A DNA stretch of 7,552 nucleotides from Spongiibacteraceae bacterium. GTDB taxonomy: Bacteria; Pseudomonadota; Gammaproteobacteria; Pseudomonadales; PIVM01. This document shows positions 1 through 6,369 of the stretch, one piece after another (the first letter of the stretch is position 1; the number at the start of each line of letters is the position of its first letter). Made by a program: the position numbers and the translations under genes. The notes under the pieces are model-generated. The model did no database searches. It was not told where the DNA came from and saw nothing but the letters and a program-made list of their open reading frames with translations. The stretch is from assembly GCA_030618505.1 (NCBI GenBank), contig JAUXDF010000149.1, positions 1 through 7,552 on the forward strand, written 5' to 3'.

Positions 1-1250
1 TAAAGCACAATACCAATACTGACGCCCACATAAATCTCATGCTCGCCCAAACGAAATGGCAGCTTAAGCGCTTTGGTAATCTTTTTGGCAATCCCTTCGG
101 CAGCGCTTTCACCCGAGACCTCTGGCAATAACAAAGTAAACTCATCACCACCAAAGCGGGACAGGGTATCGCCGCGCCTGAGGCATCGCGTTAGACGAAG
201 GCTCACTGCCTGTAACAGGCGATCCCCCACACTGTGGCCTAGCGAATCGTTGACCAGCTTAAAACGATCCAAATCAAGAAACATAATCGCTAGCTTAGTA
301 TCATTTCGCTTTGCCTGCTCTACTGCCATATTCAGGCGATCTTTAAATAAAGCCCGATTAGGCAAGCGTGTTAACAAATCATGGTAGGCCTGGAAATTAA
401 TAAAGGCTTCGGCTTCGCGCCTTTCTGTCACATCTCGAGCAGTGCCATAAATTGAAATATTATTACGACTAGCAGTAATCGTATCACTATTATTTTCGGT
501 AACGGGCCACACTGATATCTCAAAATAATTTTTTACTTTTGCATTTCCGCTATTTTTTAGTGCCAGCTCGATGGTACGAGCAAGATCACTACTTAAATCA
601 ATATGCCGGAAGAAAAACTGCGCACGCTCCACATCATCGCCATCTATAATCGTTGAAATATGCTTACCGAGCAGCTCATCACGCCTATATTCAAGTAACT
701 TTTCTATTTTTGAATTAACAAAGCTGAAACAGCCATCCTCATCCAACATAAAAATAATATCTGGGCTATTATCAACGATAAAACGATGCAATCTTTCCGA
801 TTTTTTTAGCTGCACCTGCATTGAGCGATTAGTGCTTTCCAACCGGCATTTCCTGATAGCATTATTAACGGTAGCAATCAGCTCTTCAGGGGCATAAGGT
901 TTTTTCAGGTAATCGTAGCCGCCATTGCGCAGCGCACGACTCATTTCACGATAGGAAGTCTCACCACTAACCACGATAGTTAAGGTCTCCAGCTCCCGCT
1001 CCGCCATAAACTCCATCACTGAATGCCCATCAACCCCGGGCATTTTAAGATCCAGCAGCAAAATATCGTATTGGCCATCTGACAACTTATCGATTGCAGC
1101 CTGCCCACCCAACGCACTTTCCACCAGATAACCATAATGACGCATCAGAGCATGTAAGCTTTCTAGCATATGTAATTCATCATCAGCCAACAAGATGCGG
1201 ATATCGTCCAGCTTATCCCCACCCTCGTACCTATTGTGCATTTCAGTCAT
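1..1250 (-). CDS. Response regulator with receiver, PAS and GGDEF domains; diguanylate cyclase, C-terminus cut by window edge
   Basis: Probable cytoplasmic enzyme that makes cyclic-di-GMP from two GTP when phosphorylated by the kinase encoded just upstream. My reverse-strand translation gives 416 codons open to the edge. Residues ~17-130 are a CheY-like receiver: acidic pair D23/D24, phospho-acceptor D67 in LLLDLKMPG, switch S95, and K117 in KKP. Residues ~152-275 fit a PAS domain starting at FIVDNSPDIIFMLDEDG and ending in the PAC-like GTARDVTERREAE. The GGDEF domain starts at the DLLTRLPNR linker (~290). It carries LDLDRFKLVNDSLGH and an intact GGDEF at 367-371, preceded five residues earlier by RRGD, the RxxD inhibitory site, so activity and product inhibition are both expected. 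An EAL domain could follow beyond the window. The start overlaps the kinase stop by 8 bp and has no convincing ribosome site, suggesting translational coupling; an in-frame ATG at 1239-1241 is the alternative start. Confidence 0.93.
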   Translation of the reverse strand, partial: MTEMHNRYEGGDKLDDIRILLADDELHMLESLHALMRHYGYLVESALGGQAAIDKLSDGQYDILLLDLKMPGVDGHSVMEFMAERELETLTIVVSGETSYREMSRALRNGGYDYLKKPYAPEELIATVNNAIRKCRLESTNRSMQVQLKKSERLHRFIVDNSPDIIFMLDEDGCFSFVNSKIEKLLEYRRDELLGKHISTIIDGDDVERAQFFFRHIDLSSDLARTIELALKNSGNAKVKNYFEISVWPVTENNSDTITASRNNISIYGTARDVTERREAEAFINFQAYHDLLTRLPNRALFKDRLNMAVEQAKRNDTKLAIMFLDLDRFKLVNDSLGHSVGDRLLQAVSLRLTRCLRRGDTLSRFGGDEFTLLLPEVSGESAAEGIAKKITKALKLPFRLGEHEIYVGVSIGIVL

Positions 1251-3495
1251 GGTTTAATCTCATTTGACTTTCATCTTCATTCTTTGAAGACTGAAAAAAT
1301 ACCGGTAAAAGAATCTGAAAATGTGTCCCTGCTTTTACACTCGGGCTTGAACTTGCGTTCACACTCGAACTACGACAAAAAATCATTCCGTGAAGCTCAT
1401 CAACCAAACGTTTCACTATTTGTAAACCCAGACCGGCATGCCCCACTTTGCTGGAGGCAACACTTTGAAACAAGCGCCTCTGCACCTGATCCGGCAAGCC
1501 CGGGCCATCATCAATAATATCCAGCTCCACATAACGATGTTGCCCATCACTGCGCATCGGCTTGGCACTCAAACTGATACTGCCGCCGGCAGGCAAGGCT
1601 TCTGCCGCATTTTTTAACAGATTGGTTAATATTTGCTGCAAGGGCAGTTGTCGAAGCTGAAACCCGGCCAGCCCCTCATCAAGCTCCAGCCTTAAAGCAA
1701 TACCTCGATCATCAAGCAAACCCTGCTCAATCAGTTCAGCACTTTCGCGAATAACCTTACGGACATCACCGTGGGGCTCCTCATCTAACCCACCGGTGGG
1801 AGCCTTAAACTTTTCCAGCAAGGTTGAAGCCCGCTGCAATTCCGCCGTGATTTTGTCAATATCAGTTTGTACATCGACATCATCAGGTCGTTTAAAGCGG
1901 ATGGTCTGCAGGTAGTTACTGACAATAGCCAAGGGATTATTGACTTCATGCAGCACTTCCCGGATATTTTTTTGGAATTGCTGTTGCTGTAAAAACTGTC
2001 CCTGCTCCGCCGCGCTTAGGCGCTGCCTGACCAATGGAATCGCCGCCGACAAGGTGCTCACAAAAGCCACCACCCTTGAGCTACTTGATTGCAAGTGTGC
2101 AAGCTTACTTTCAGAGATGGCAAAAGCGGCTACGCCAATACAATACCCTTGCACCAACAATGGCACATACCAAACAGCACCTCCACCAAGTTGATGTGAA
2201 ATCTGTCGATCAACAACCGTTAAATGTCGCTCCGCCGGCTGCTCTGGGCTATAGGCAATCGCCTCTCGTAAACAGAAAGTATCACTGACAATACTTCGGG
2301 CGGTTTCTGCAACAATAGAAAATTTTACCTTGGAATTAATGTTCGCTCGGTACTCCAGGCGATTATTTTCGGAGTCAAAAATAAACAACATGCCCTTGGT
2401 CGCATTATGCAGCTCACACAACGATTGCAGCCACCGACTCTGCAACTGCGCCTCATCCCCTGCCGCCAAGATCTTGTTTAACAGTCCCTGACAATGCATA
2501 TGCTCGGCCACCCGGTGCGCTAACTGCCGTTGAGCAACCAGCTCGGTTTCCCAGCCCTGATCATCACTTTTTTCCAAACCAGCAATGTTAGCCGTTTTAT
2601 GACCGCTGGCCGCGATGGATAGATCATCAGCACGCTCACCAGGTAAGAGTTCCAGGAGCAAGTTATCAAGCTCGGTGGCCAGCTGAGTGAGTAATTCAAG
2701 CAACAAGGGTTTTTGTATGCCCAACAACGATTCAATCGCAGTGAACTCTGGAGACTCTGCACTAAAGTCCTTAGCGCTCAATAAACTGGCCACATTTACT
2801 ATTTTGATTTGATGCTGGGCATCGAGAATATCGTCAAGAGGTTCGTGATGAAAACGGATCGCATCGGACAATGCCGCCGGCCAGCCTCGCTTATCGGCGG
2901 TCTCGCCCGCTAACTGACAATGATCAGAGCCAAGGCGCTCTCGCTCCATCCTCAGCAACTCAGCATCACCGCTGGCACTCTCTTGCAGCGCACGATAACT
3001 TTGATGATAGCGAGCCTGTTGCATTAGCTGACCAATATCCTGCAATAATGCAGCCTGGTAACATTCATCGGCATTTTGATGACCGGTCAAAAGCGCCAGC
3101 GATTTTGCTATTCGCGCACTATAAAGTGAACGACGCCACTGGGCTTTAAATCGCCCCCAGTCTGACTCCTCAAAACGCATACTGATCTGCTGGGTAGCAA
3201 GCTGCAGCAACCACGAACGCAGAGTTTCTATATCGACATCCGCCAAGGACTGCTCAAGCGAGATGCTTTCGACTATTTCGCCGGTCAATATTTCAGGGGC
3301 ACGTGACTCGGTGCCGGAATTAGCAGTGTTATCACAAAGGCAATCCAGCACGTGCGCGCAGGTGACTACATCCTGCTTTATCCAATGCACCACTCTACTG
3401 ACATCAGCAGGTTCTTCCAGGCACGCCTCCAGCGCGCTCAATAAAACGCTCGGCATACACGGCAGTGTCTCTCCCCAGAGAATCTCAAATCCCAT
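1243..3495 (-). CDS. Soluble hybrid-input sensor histidine kinase: HDOD - GAF - HisKA - HATPase
   Basis: Sensor kinase of 750 residues with no signal peptide or membrane segment, so it should sense a cytoplasmic cue. Residues ~10-220 match an HDOD domain: the LPCMPSVLLSALE opening, then LLQDIGQL and RFHHEP. The usual HD pair reads Q152-D153, as expected for the non-catalytic HDOD class. Residues ~335-490 look like a GAF domain (GMLFIFDSENNRLEYRA, then VPLLVQGYCIGVAAF). A Gln-rich helix leads to the HisKA H-box LHEVNNPLAIV with phospho-acceptor H516. The HATPase domain has an N-box with N629, G1 DDGPG at 662-666 and G2 GHAGLGL at 685-691. There is no receiver of its own, so the downstream GGDEF regulator is the likely phosphate acceptor. 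The frame allows a TTG at 3498, but the ATG at 3495 sits 7 nt after GAGG (minus strand, 3503-3506) and is preferred. HDOD ligand unknown. Confidence 0.93.
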   Translation of the reverse strand: MGFEILWGETLPCMPSVLLSALEACLEEPADVSRVVHWIKQDVVTCAHVLDCLCDNTANSGTESRAPEILTGEIVESISLEQSLADVDIETLRSWLLQLATQQISMRFEESDWGRFKAQWRRSLYSARIAKSLALLTGHQNADECYQAALLQDIGQLMQQARYHQSYRALQESASGDAELLRMERERLGSDHCQLAGETADKRGWPAALSDAIRFHHEPLDDILDAQHQIKIVNVASLLSAKDFSAESPEFTAIESLLGIQKPLLLELLTQLATELDNLLLELLPGERADDLSIAASGHKTANIAGLEKSDDQGWETELVAQRQLAHRVAEHMHCQGLLNKILAAGDEAQLQSRWLQSLCELHNATKGMLFIFDSENNRLEYRANINSKVKFSIVAETARSIVSDTFCLREAIAYSPEQPAERHLTVVDRQISHQLGGGAVWYVPLLVQGYCIGVAAFAISESKLAHLQSSSSRVVAFVSTLSAAIPLVRQRLSAAEQGQFLQQQQFQKNIREVLHEVNNPLAIVSNYLQTIRFKRPDDVDVQTDIDKITAELQRASTLLEKFKAPTGGLDEEPHGDVRKVIRESAELIEQGLLDDRGIALRLELDEGLAGFQLRQLPLQQILTNLLKNAAEALPAGGSISLSAKPMRSDGQHRYVELDIIDDGPGLPDQVQRRLFQSVASSKVGHAGLGLQIVKRLVDELHGMIFCRSSSVNASSSPSVKAGTHFQILLPVFFQSSKNEDESQMRLNHD

Positions 3496-3538
3496 CAAAC
3501 GGCCTCAACGCGGTACAGCGGCGTTAGCGCTTATTATT

Positions 3539-3566
3539 ATTATAAAAGCTACCATCAGAACTACAC
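3539..3566 (-). promoter_or_regulatory. Candidate sigma70 promoter for the kinase-regulator operon
   Basis: The minus strand has a perfect TATAAT -10 box at 3539-3544, about 44 nt upstream of the kinase ATG, in an AT-rich TTA-repeat tract. The -35 region at the right spacing (around 3561-3566, GTGTAG) matches the consensus poorly. The promoter may therefore need an activator, or the TATAAT may be a chance product of the TTA repeat. Confidence 0.4.
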
Positions 3567-3573
3567 TTTTAGC

Positions 3574-3591
3574 TATGCTATAAATAGCATA
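3574..3591. repeat. 18-bp inverted repeat, 7-bp arms, possible operator
   Basis: The arms TATGCTA and TAGCATA are exact reverse complements around a 4-bp TAAA spacer. The repeat lies just upstream of the -35 position of the candidate kinase promoter and in the region shared with the divergent ATPase gene. Symmetry, size and position fit a binding site for a dimeric regulator. It has no GC-rich stem or U tract, so it is not a terminator. No regulator is identifiable from the sequence. Confidence 0.4.
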
Positions 3592-3699
3592 TTTCAGTCT
3601 ACCGATCAATCAACAAAGCCGCCACATGCGCTAAACCAGCATATTTGACCCAATATTCCACTTCAACAAGACCGCTTGCTCAATAAGCGTTGAATTTAC

Positions 3700-3721
3700 C
3701 TAGGAGTCTGTCGGGTTTAAC
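3700..3721 (+). repeat. Left terminal inverted repeat of the fold-back element
   Basis: Begins CTAGGAGTCTGTCGG and pairs with 3843-3864. The single mismatch at 3715 would be a G-U type pair in RNA. Confidence 0.75.
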
Positions 3722-3842
3722 CGTTCGTAGCGAGGGAAAGCAGAAATTAGTCAGTTTTTGCTTTCGATTAAGGCGAATAGCTCGCTATTTAACGCAATCG
3801 AACGTGAAAAATGGCTGATTTATGTTTTCCGCAGTAGAACAC

Positions 3843-3864
3843 GTTAAATCCGACAGACTCCTAG
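3843..3864 (-). repeat. Right terminal inverted repeat of the fold-back element
   Basis: Reverse complement of 3700-3721 at 21 of 22 positions. Pairing stops immediately outside both ends (C opposite C at 3699 and 3865), so the boundaries are sharp. Confidence 0.75.
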
Positions 3865-3913
3865 CACAGACAAAAGCGCATAAACCTGAATTTGAGTTGA
3901 ATTTCTGTCATCA

Positions 3914-3942
3914 TTGAGCCTCAGGGCATTGTAATTAACAAT
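3914..3942 (+). promoter_or_regulatory. Weak candidate promoter for the ATPase gene
   Basis: TTGAGC at 3914-3919 and AACAAT at 3937-3942 are 17 bp apart, each matching the sigma70 consensus at 4 of 6 positions, about 22 nt before the ATG. It lies between the fold-back element and the gene, so the element could have displaced an original promoter or upstream sites. Low certainty. Confidence 0.25.
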
Positions 3943-3964
3943 AACACTGTAGACCGTAAGCTTG

Positions 3965-5347
3965 ATGAATACCCCAACTGCCACGATTGCCAACAAGCCG
4001 AGGATCCGGCAAAAAGCACGCACCATCGCTATCAGCAGCGGCAAAGGTGGCGTGGGCAAATCCACGGTGACGGTAAACCTGGCCATTGCGCTGGCCAGAC
4101 TTGGAAAAAAGGTGTGTATCTTTGATGCTGACACCGGCTTGGCCAATATCAATATCATGCTCGCGCTGCAACCTGAATACACCATTGAACACCTACTGCA
4201 TGAGAACAAGGACATCAGTGAGATTTTGCTGGAAACCGTCCATGGCATCCAGATAATACCGGGGGCCAGCGGTATCAGCGAATTCGCCAACCTGACACTG
4301 ACGCAACAAAGCAAGCTCATCAGCGCATTATCCACCCTGGAAGACACATTTGATTACATCTTGATTGATACCGCCGCCGGAATTAGTGAAAACGTTTTAA
4401 ACTTTATTCACTCCAGCCAGCAGGCTATCGTTATTGTCACGCCAGAGCCAACCTCGCTAACCGATGCCTTCTCACTGCTCAAGGTACTAAAGCGCCAGGG
4501 GCATCAGCAGCCGATACAGGTAGTGGCCAATATGTGTCGTAACGCTGAACAGGCTCGAAGCGTATTCCTGCGTCTGGCAAAGGCCAGCAAGAAATATCTG
4601 GGCACCGAGCTCGAGTTCCTGAGTTTTATTCCCGACAATGACAGTATGCGGGCAGCAGTAAGCTTGCAGCGCCCCGTCGCCTTGCACTCAGGGGCGGATC
4701 CTGCCAGTCGCAGCTTTAGCCATCTGGCAAATAGCCTAGAGCGTCACTGGGTTGATACCAATGAGGCGGTCGGCCTTGGAAATTATTTTCAACACAAATA
4801 CAGCCAAACCGATCTTCGCGAAGACAAGGAAAAAGCAAACCCAGCCCTCGACACAATACCAAGTACGCGCACAGAGAAGGCAAAAACTCCCGACACCCAG
4901 GAGCTGTCGGAAATACTGATGCGACAAATATCACAGGGTTTATGGCAACAACAACAACTTGAGCGCTTGATTCAACAGTTGCTCAGCCGGTTCAGCGACA
5001 AATATCAATGCCTGCCCTCAACGCTCGGGCAAACACCCGAGCAGACCAAGCTTGTTGAGCCAGAGCAACAGCAACAAGAACCCGAAAAAAAGCCCCTCCA
5101 GCCACCAACTCAAAACAGCAAAGATAAAACAACTGTAGTCAACACACAAAATCCACCGCCTATCCTTTTCCCCGAGAACGAAGCCGCCTTCAAACAGCTT
5201 TCATGCAGCGTCGCCGCAACACGAGAACTTAAATATAACAATCGGCAGCTTGGCTCACAGGAGCAACTGCTGGATAAACTGCAATCGCGCAGCCCGGATC
5301 AATCCGTGGAACAGTTTTTGAACTTTCTTCTTAATTCGCCTATCTAG
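3965..5347 (+). CDS. MinD/FlhG-like P-loop ATPase with long Gln-rich C-terminal extension
   Basis: A 460-residue member of the ParA/MinD ATPase superfamily, cytoplasmic, presumably switching between ATP dimer and ADP monomer to position a partner. The deviant Walker A is GKGGVGKS with signature K27, catalytic K32 and S33. Switch I is FDADTGLANINIM (D54, D56) and Walker B is ILIDTAAGIS (D135). The TAAGIS, EPTSLTDAF and IPDNDSMRAA stretches resemble the FlhG/FleN branch more than plasmid ParA, but the N-terminal DQAxxLR-type motif FlhG uses to stimulate FlhF is absent and no flagellar gene is nearby. The ATPase core ends at ~265. Residues ~312-346 form a Gln/Leu-rich predicted helix, ~355-400 are low-complexity Gln/Glu/Pro/Lys, and the C-terminus (EQFLNFLLNSPI) is hydrophobic enough for a short docking helix. 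A TTG at 3962 precedes the ATG, both with a poor ribosome site; an in-frame stop at 3950-3952 rules out a longer protein. Confidence 0.88.
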   Translation: MNTPTATIANKPRIRQKARTIAISSGKGGVGKSTVTVNLAIALARLGKKVCIFDADTGLANINIMLALQPEYTIEHLLHENKDISEILLETVHGIQIIPGASGISEFANLTLTQQSKLISALSTLEDTFDYILIDTAAGISENVLNFIHSSQQAIVIVTPEPTSLTDAFSLLKVLKRQGHQQPIQVVANMCRNAEQARSVFLRLAKASKKYLGTELEFLSFIPDNDSMRAAVSLQRPVALHSGADPASRSFSHLANSLERHWVDTNEAVGLGNYFQHKYSQTDLREDKEKANPALDTIPSTRTEKAKTPDTQELSEILMRQISQGLWQQQQLERLIQQLLSRFSDKYQCLPSTLGQTPEQTKLVEPEQQQQEPEKKPLQPPTQNSKDKTTVVNTQNPPPILFPENEAAFKQLSCSVAATRELKYNNRQLGSQEQLLDKLQSRSPDQSVEQFLNFLLNSPI

Positions 5348-5355
5348 GCCGCAGA

Positions 5356-5384
5356 TTTTTAATATCGACAGGGAACGCTATACT
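5356..5384 (+). promoter_or_regulatory. Weak candidate promoter for the pentapeptide gene
   Basis: TATACT at 5379-5384 is a good -10 box. TTTTTA at 5356-5361, 17 bp upstream, is a poor -35. They lie in the 79-bp gap after the ATPase stop, so the small gene may have its own promoter or be read through from the ATPase gene. There is no terminator-like hairpin in the gap. Confidence 0.3.
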
Positions 5385-5426
5385 CAATTCAGGCAGGATA
5401 ATAATCAGCACAAACAGGAGAAAAAT

Positions 5427-5765
5427 ATGTGGCCAGAAATTAGCGATGACCCTTTATACGTATTATTACGAGATGAAAACATCAAGGGTTTTAACGAGAA
5501 AAAACCAACACTGGACAAGTCAAACCTGCAGGGAAAAAATTACCGGGGACTGGATCTTCGCAATATGGATGCTGACGGGCTGGATTTGAGCAACGCCTAT
5601 TTCCGCAACGCCGATCTACGCGGTATTGATTTCAGCAACACCAAACTGACGGGAGTCAGCATGGCTGATGCAAAAATTTCTGGCTGCTACTTTCCACCCG
5701 AAATCGACGCTAATGAAATTCGCATGTCAATCGAGTGCGGCACCCGCCTACGCTATCGCAGCTGA
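5427..5765 (+). CDS. Small pentapeptide-repeat protein
   Basis: A 112-residue cytoplasmic protein without signal or membrane segment. From residue ~32 to ~91 it reads as about twelve consecutive five-residue units of the A(D/N)LXX type: SNLQG KNYRG LDLRN, then LDLSN AYFRN ADLRG IDFSN and TKLTG. These should fold as a short right-handed beta-helix of about three coils. Conserved-looking caps surround it: an acidic DDPLYVLLRDENIKGFN head and a tail with PPEIDANEIRMS and GTRLRY. The whole resembles a family of ~110-residue proteins I associate with pseudomonads, function unknown. The coil is far shorter than in the gyrase-protecting Qnr proteins, so a quinolone-resistance role is not supported. 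The start is firm: AGGAG at 5416-5420 lies 6 nt before the ATG. It follows the ATPase gene by 79 bp and converges with the lipoprotein gene 11 bp on. Confidence 0.87.
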   Translation: MWPEISDDPLYVLLRDENIKGFNEKKPTLDKSNLQGKNYRGLDLRNMDADGLDLSNAYFRNADLRGIDFSNTKLTGVSMADAKISGCYFPPEIDANEIRMSIECGTRLRYRS

Positions 5766-5785
5766 TAACAATAAAATCACTGCGA
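5756..5785. terminator. Weak hairpin between the convergent genes
   Basis: TCGCAG at 5756-5761 and CTGCGA at 5780-5785 are exact inverted repeats separated by 18 nt, spanning the ends of the two convergent genes. An A/T-rich stretch follows on each side but no proper U tract. It could serve as a weak bidirectional terminator; the long loop makes this doubtful. Confidence 0.22.
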
Positions 5786-6367
5786 AATAAAATCAATAAA
5801 ACCCGAGTCTTTAAATACACGCGTCAAAGTATCCGACAACATCGCATTTATTTGCTGCTGATTTTCTGCCTGATCCGGGTGACCGACAAAACGTTTATCA
5901 GCCTTGGAGCGATAGCTATTACGGTAAGTACTACCCGCTCGAGAGGCCTCGATACTCACTACCGTGCGCATATCGACTTTATTGGAGTAGACATTATCCG
6001 GACAGCTATACACCAGCTCATCAAGCGAGACCACAAGGCGCAAATCGCCTTGATAGGAAGGGTCTGCCACAAACCCCAAGCGCATTAATGCATCGCTGAC
6101 ACTGGCCAGCAAAGCTTTCTCGACATCGTTGGCCAAACCAATGCTACTGCTGTCACCGTAGATACCACCTAGAGTACCCAACACCGGATTTTGCCGGTGA
6201 TCCACAGCACTCACCCGAATCATTCGACCCTGACCAGGCATTCCGGTTTCCAGCGCAATTTGCGGTGTCACCGTAATCATCTGCGGGCTATATGCACAGC
6301 CCGCTAACAGGACAAGCAGGCTTAAAAAAACTGCGCCTCTTCGAATACAATAATTTATAAACATCAT
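5777..6367 (-). CDS. YajG-like outer-membrane lipoprotein
   Basis: A 196-residue lipoprotein. The N-terminus has Arg9-Arg10, a hydrophobic stretch (AVFLSLLVLL) and the lipobox LLAGC with acylated Cys24. The residue after the Cys is Ala, not Asp, which favours sorting to the outer membrane. The mature part matches the YajG lipoprotein family (Lipoprotein_16) in layout: an early TVTPQI strand, a VSAVDHRQNPVLGTLGG segment, and a helix-strand stretch (VSDALMRLGFVAD, LRLVVSLDELVYS). The family's function is unknown. The ATG lies 2 nt after the DUF2333 stop and uses the AAGG inside that gene's last codons, so the two are almost certainly co-translated; ATG 6364 is an alternative start. The family name rests on remembered pattern, not on a search. 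Confidence 0.85.
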   Translation of the reverse strand: MMFINYCIRRGAVFLSLLVLLAGCAYSPQMITVTPQIALETGMPGQGRMIRVSAVDHRQNPVLGTLGGIYGDSSSIGLANDVEKALLASVSDALMRLGFVADPSYQGDLRLVVSLDELVYSCPDNVYSNKVDMRTVVSIEASRAGSTYRNSYRSKADKRFVGHPDQAENQQQINAMLSDTLTRVFKDSGFIDFISQ

Positions 6368-6369
6368 GC

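Larger units (their letters stand above)
3700..3864. mobile_element. MITE-like fold-back element with 22-bp terminal inverted repeats
   Basis: The ends 3700-3721 and 3843-3864 are reverse complements over 22 bp with one mismatch (position 3715). The symmetry continues inwards almost without gaps: ttcgatt at 3763-3769 pairs with aatcgaa at 3796-3802, and the centre is AATAG-CTCG-CTATT at 3776-3789. The whole element is therefore one long imperfect palindrome centred near 3782. Each end carries CTAG, which could be a 4-bp target duplication flanking a 157-bp core (3704-3860) that begins GAGTCTGTCGG, or could simply be part of the arms. It encodes nothing, so it would be non-autonomous and moved by a transposase elsewhere. 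The parent IS is not identified; 4-bp CTAG-type targets occur in part of the IS5 family, a weak hint only. A transcript through it would fold into a long hairpin. Confidence 0.7.
3496..3964. other. Divergent intergenic region, about 470 bp, no gene
   Basis: This is the space between the kinase gene (leftward) and the ATPase gene (rightward). It holds the kinase ribosome site and candidate promoter, the 18-bp inverted repeat, roughly 100 bp without recognisable structure (3595-3699), the fold-back element at 3700-3864, and about 100 bp of ATPase leader. Open frames running into it from either side are out-of-frame shadows of the flanking genes. I found no convincing small ORF with a ribosome site and no RNA gene. 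Confidence 0.75.

Noticed and set aside
73..897. Plus-strand open frames of about 105 residues (73-387 and 571-897)
   Set aside because: Both are antisense to the GGDEF and PAS coding region, are rich in Ser and Arg as reverse-strand shadows usually are, and match nothing I recognise.
3715..3849. Integron attC-like recombination site (GTTTAAC on the left, GTTAAAT on the right of a palindrome)
   Set aside because: The two heptamers fit the RYYYAAC and GTTRRRY patterns, but the symmetry extends about 15 bp beyond them on each side, no integrase or cassette array is present, and the full palindrome is better explained as a fold-back transposable element.
3844..4347. 167-residue open frame on the minus strand overlapping the ATPase gene
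   Set aside because: It is antisense to the Walker A and switch regions, whose protein-level conservation fixes the plus-strand frame. It has no ribosome site or recognisable domain.
3965..5347. Flagellar regulator FlhG/FleN proper, or chromosome-partition ParA
   Set aside because: The core resembles FlhG, but the FlhF-activating N-terminal motif is missing, the tail is foreign to the family, and no flagellar, parB or parS sequence is nearby. A generic MinD/FlhG-like call is safer.
5427..5765. Qnr-type quinolone-resistance protein
   Set aside because: It has only about 12 pentapeptides in 112 residues, against more than 200 residues in Qnr proteins, with no loops or dimer module.
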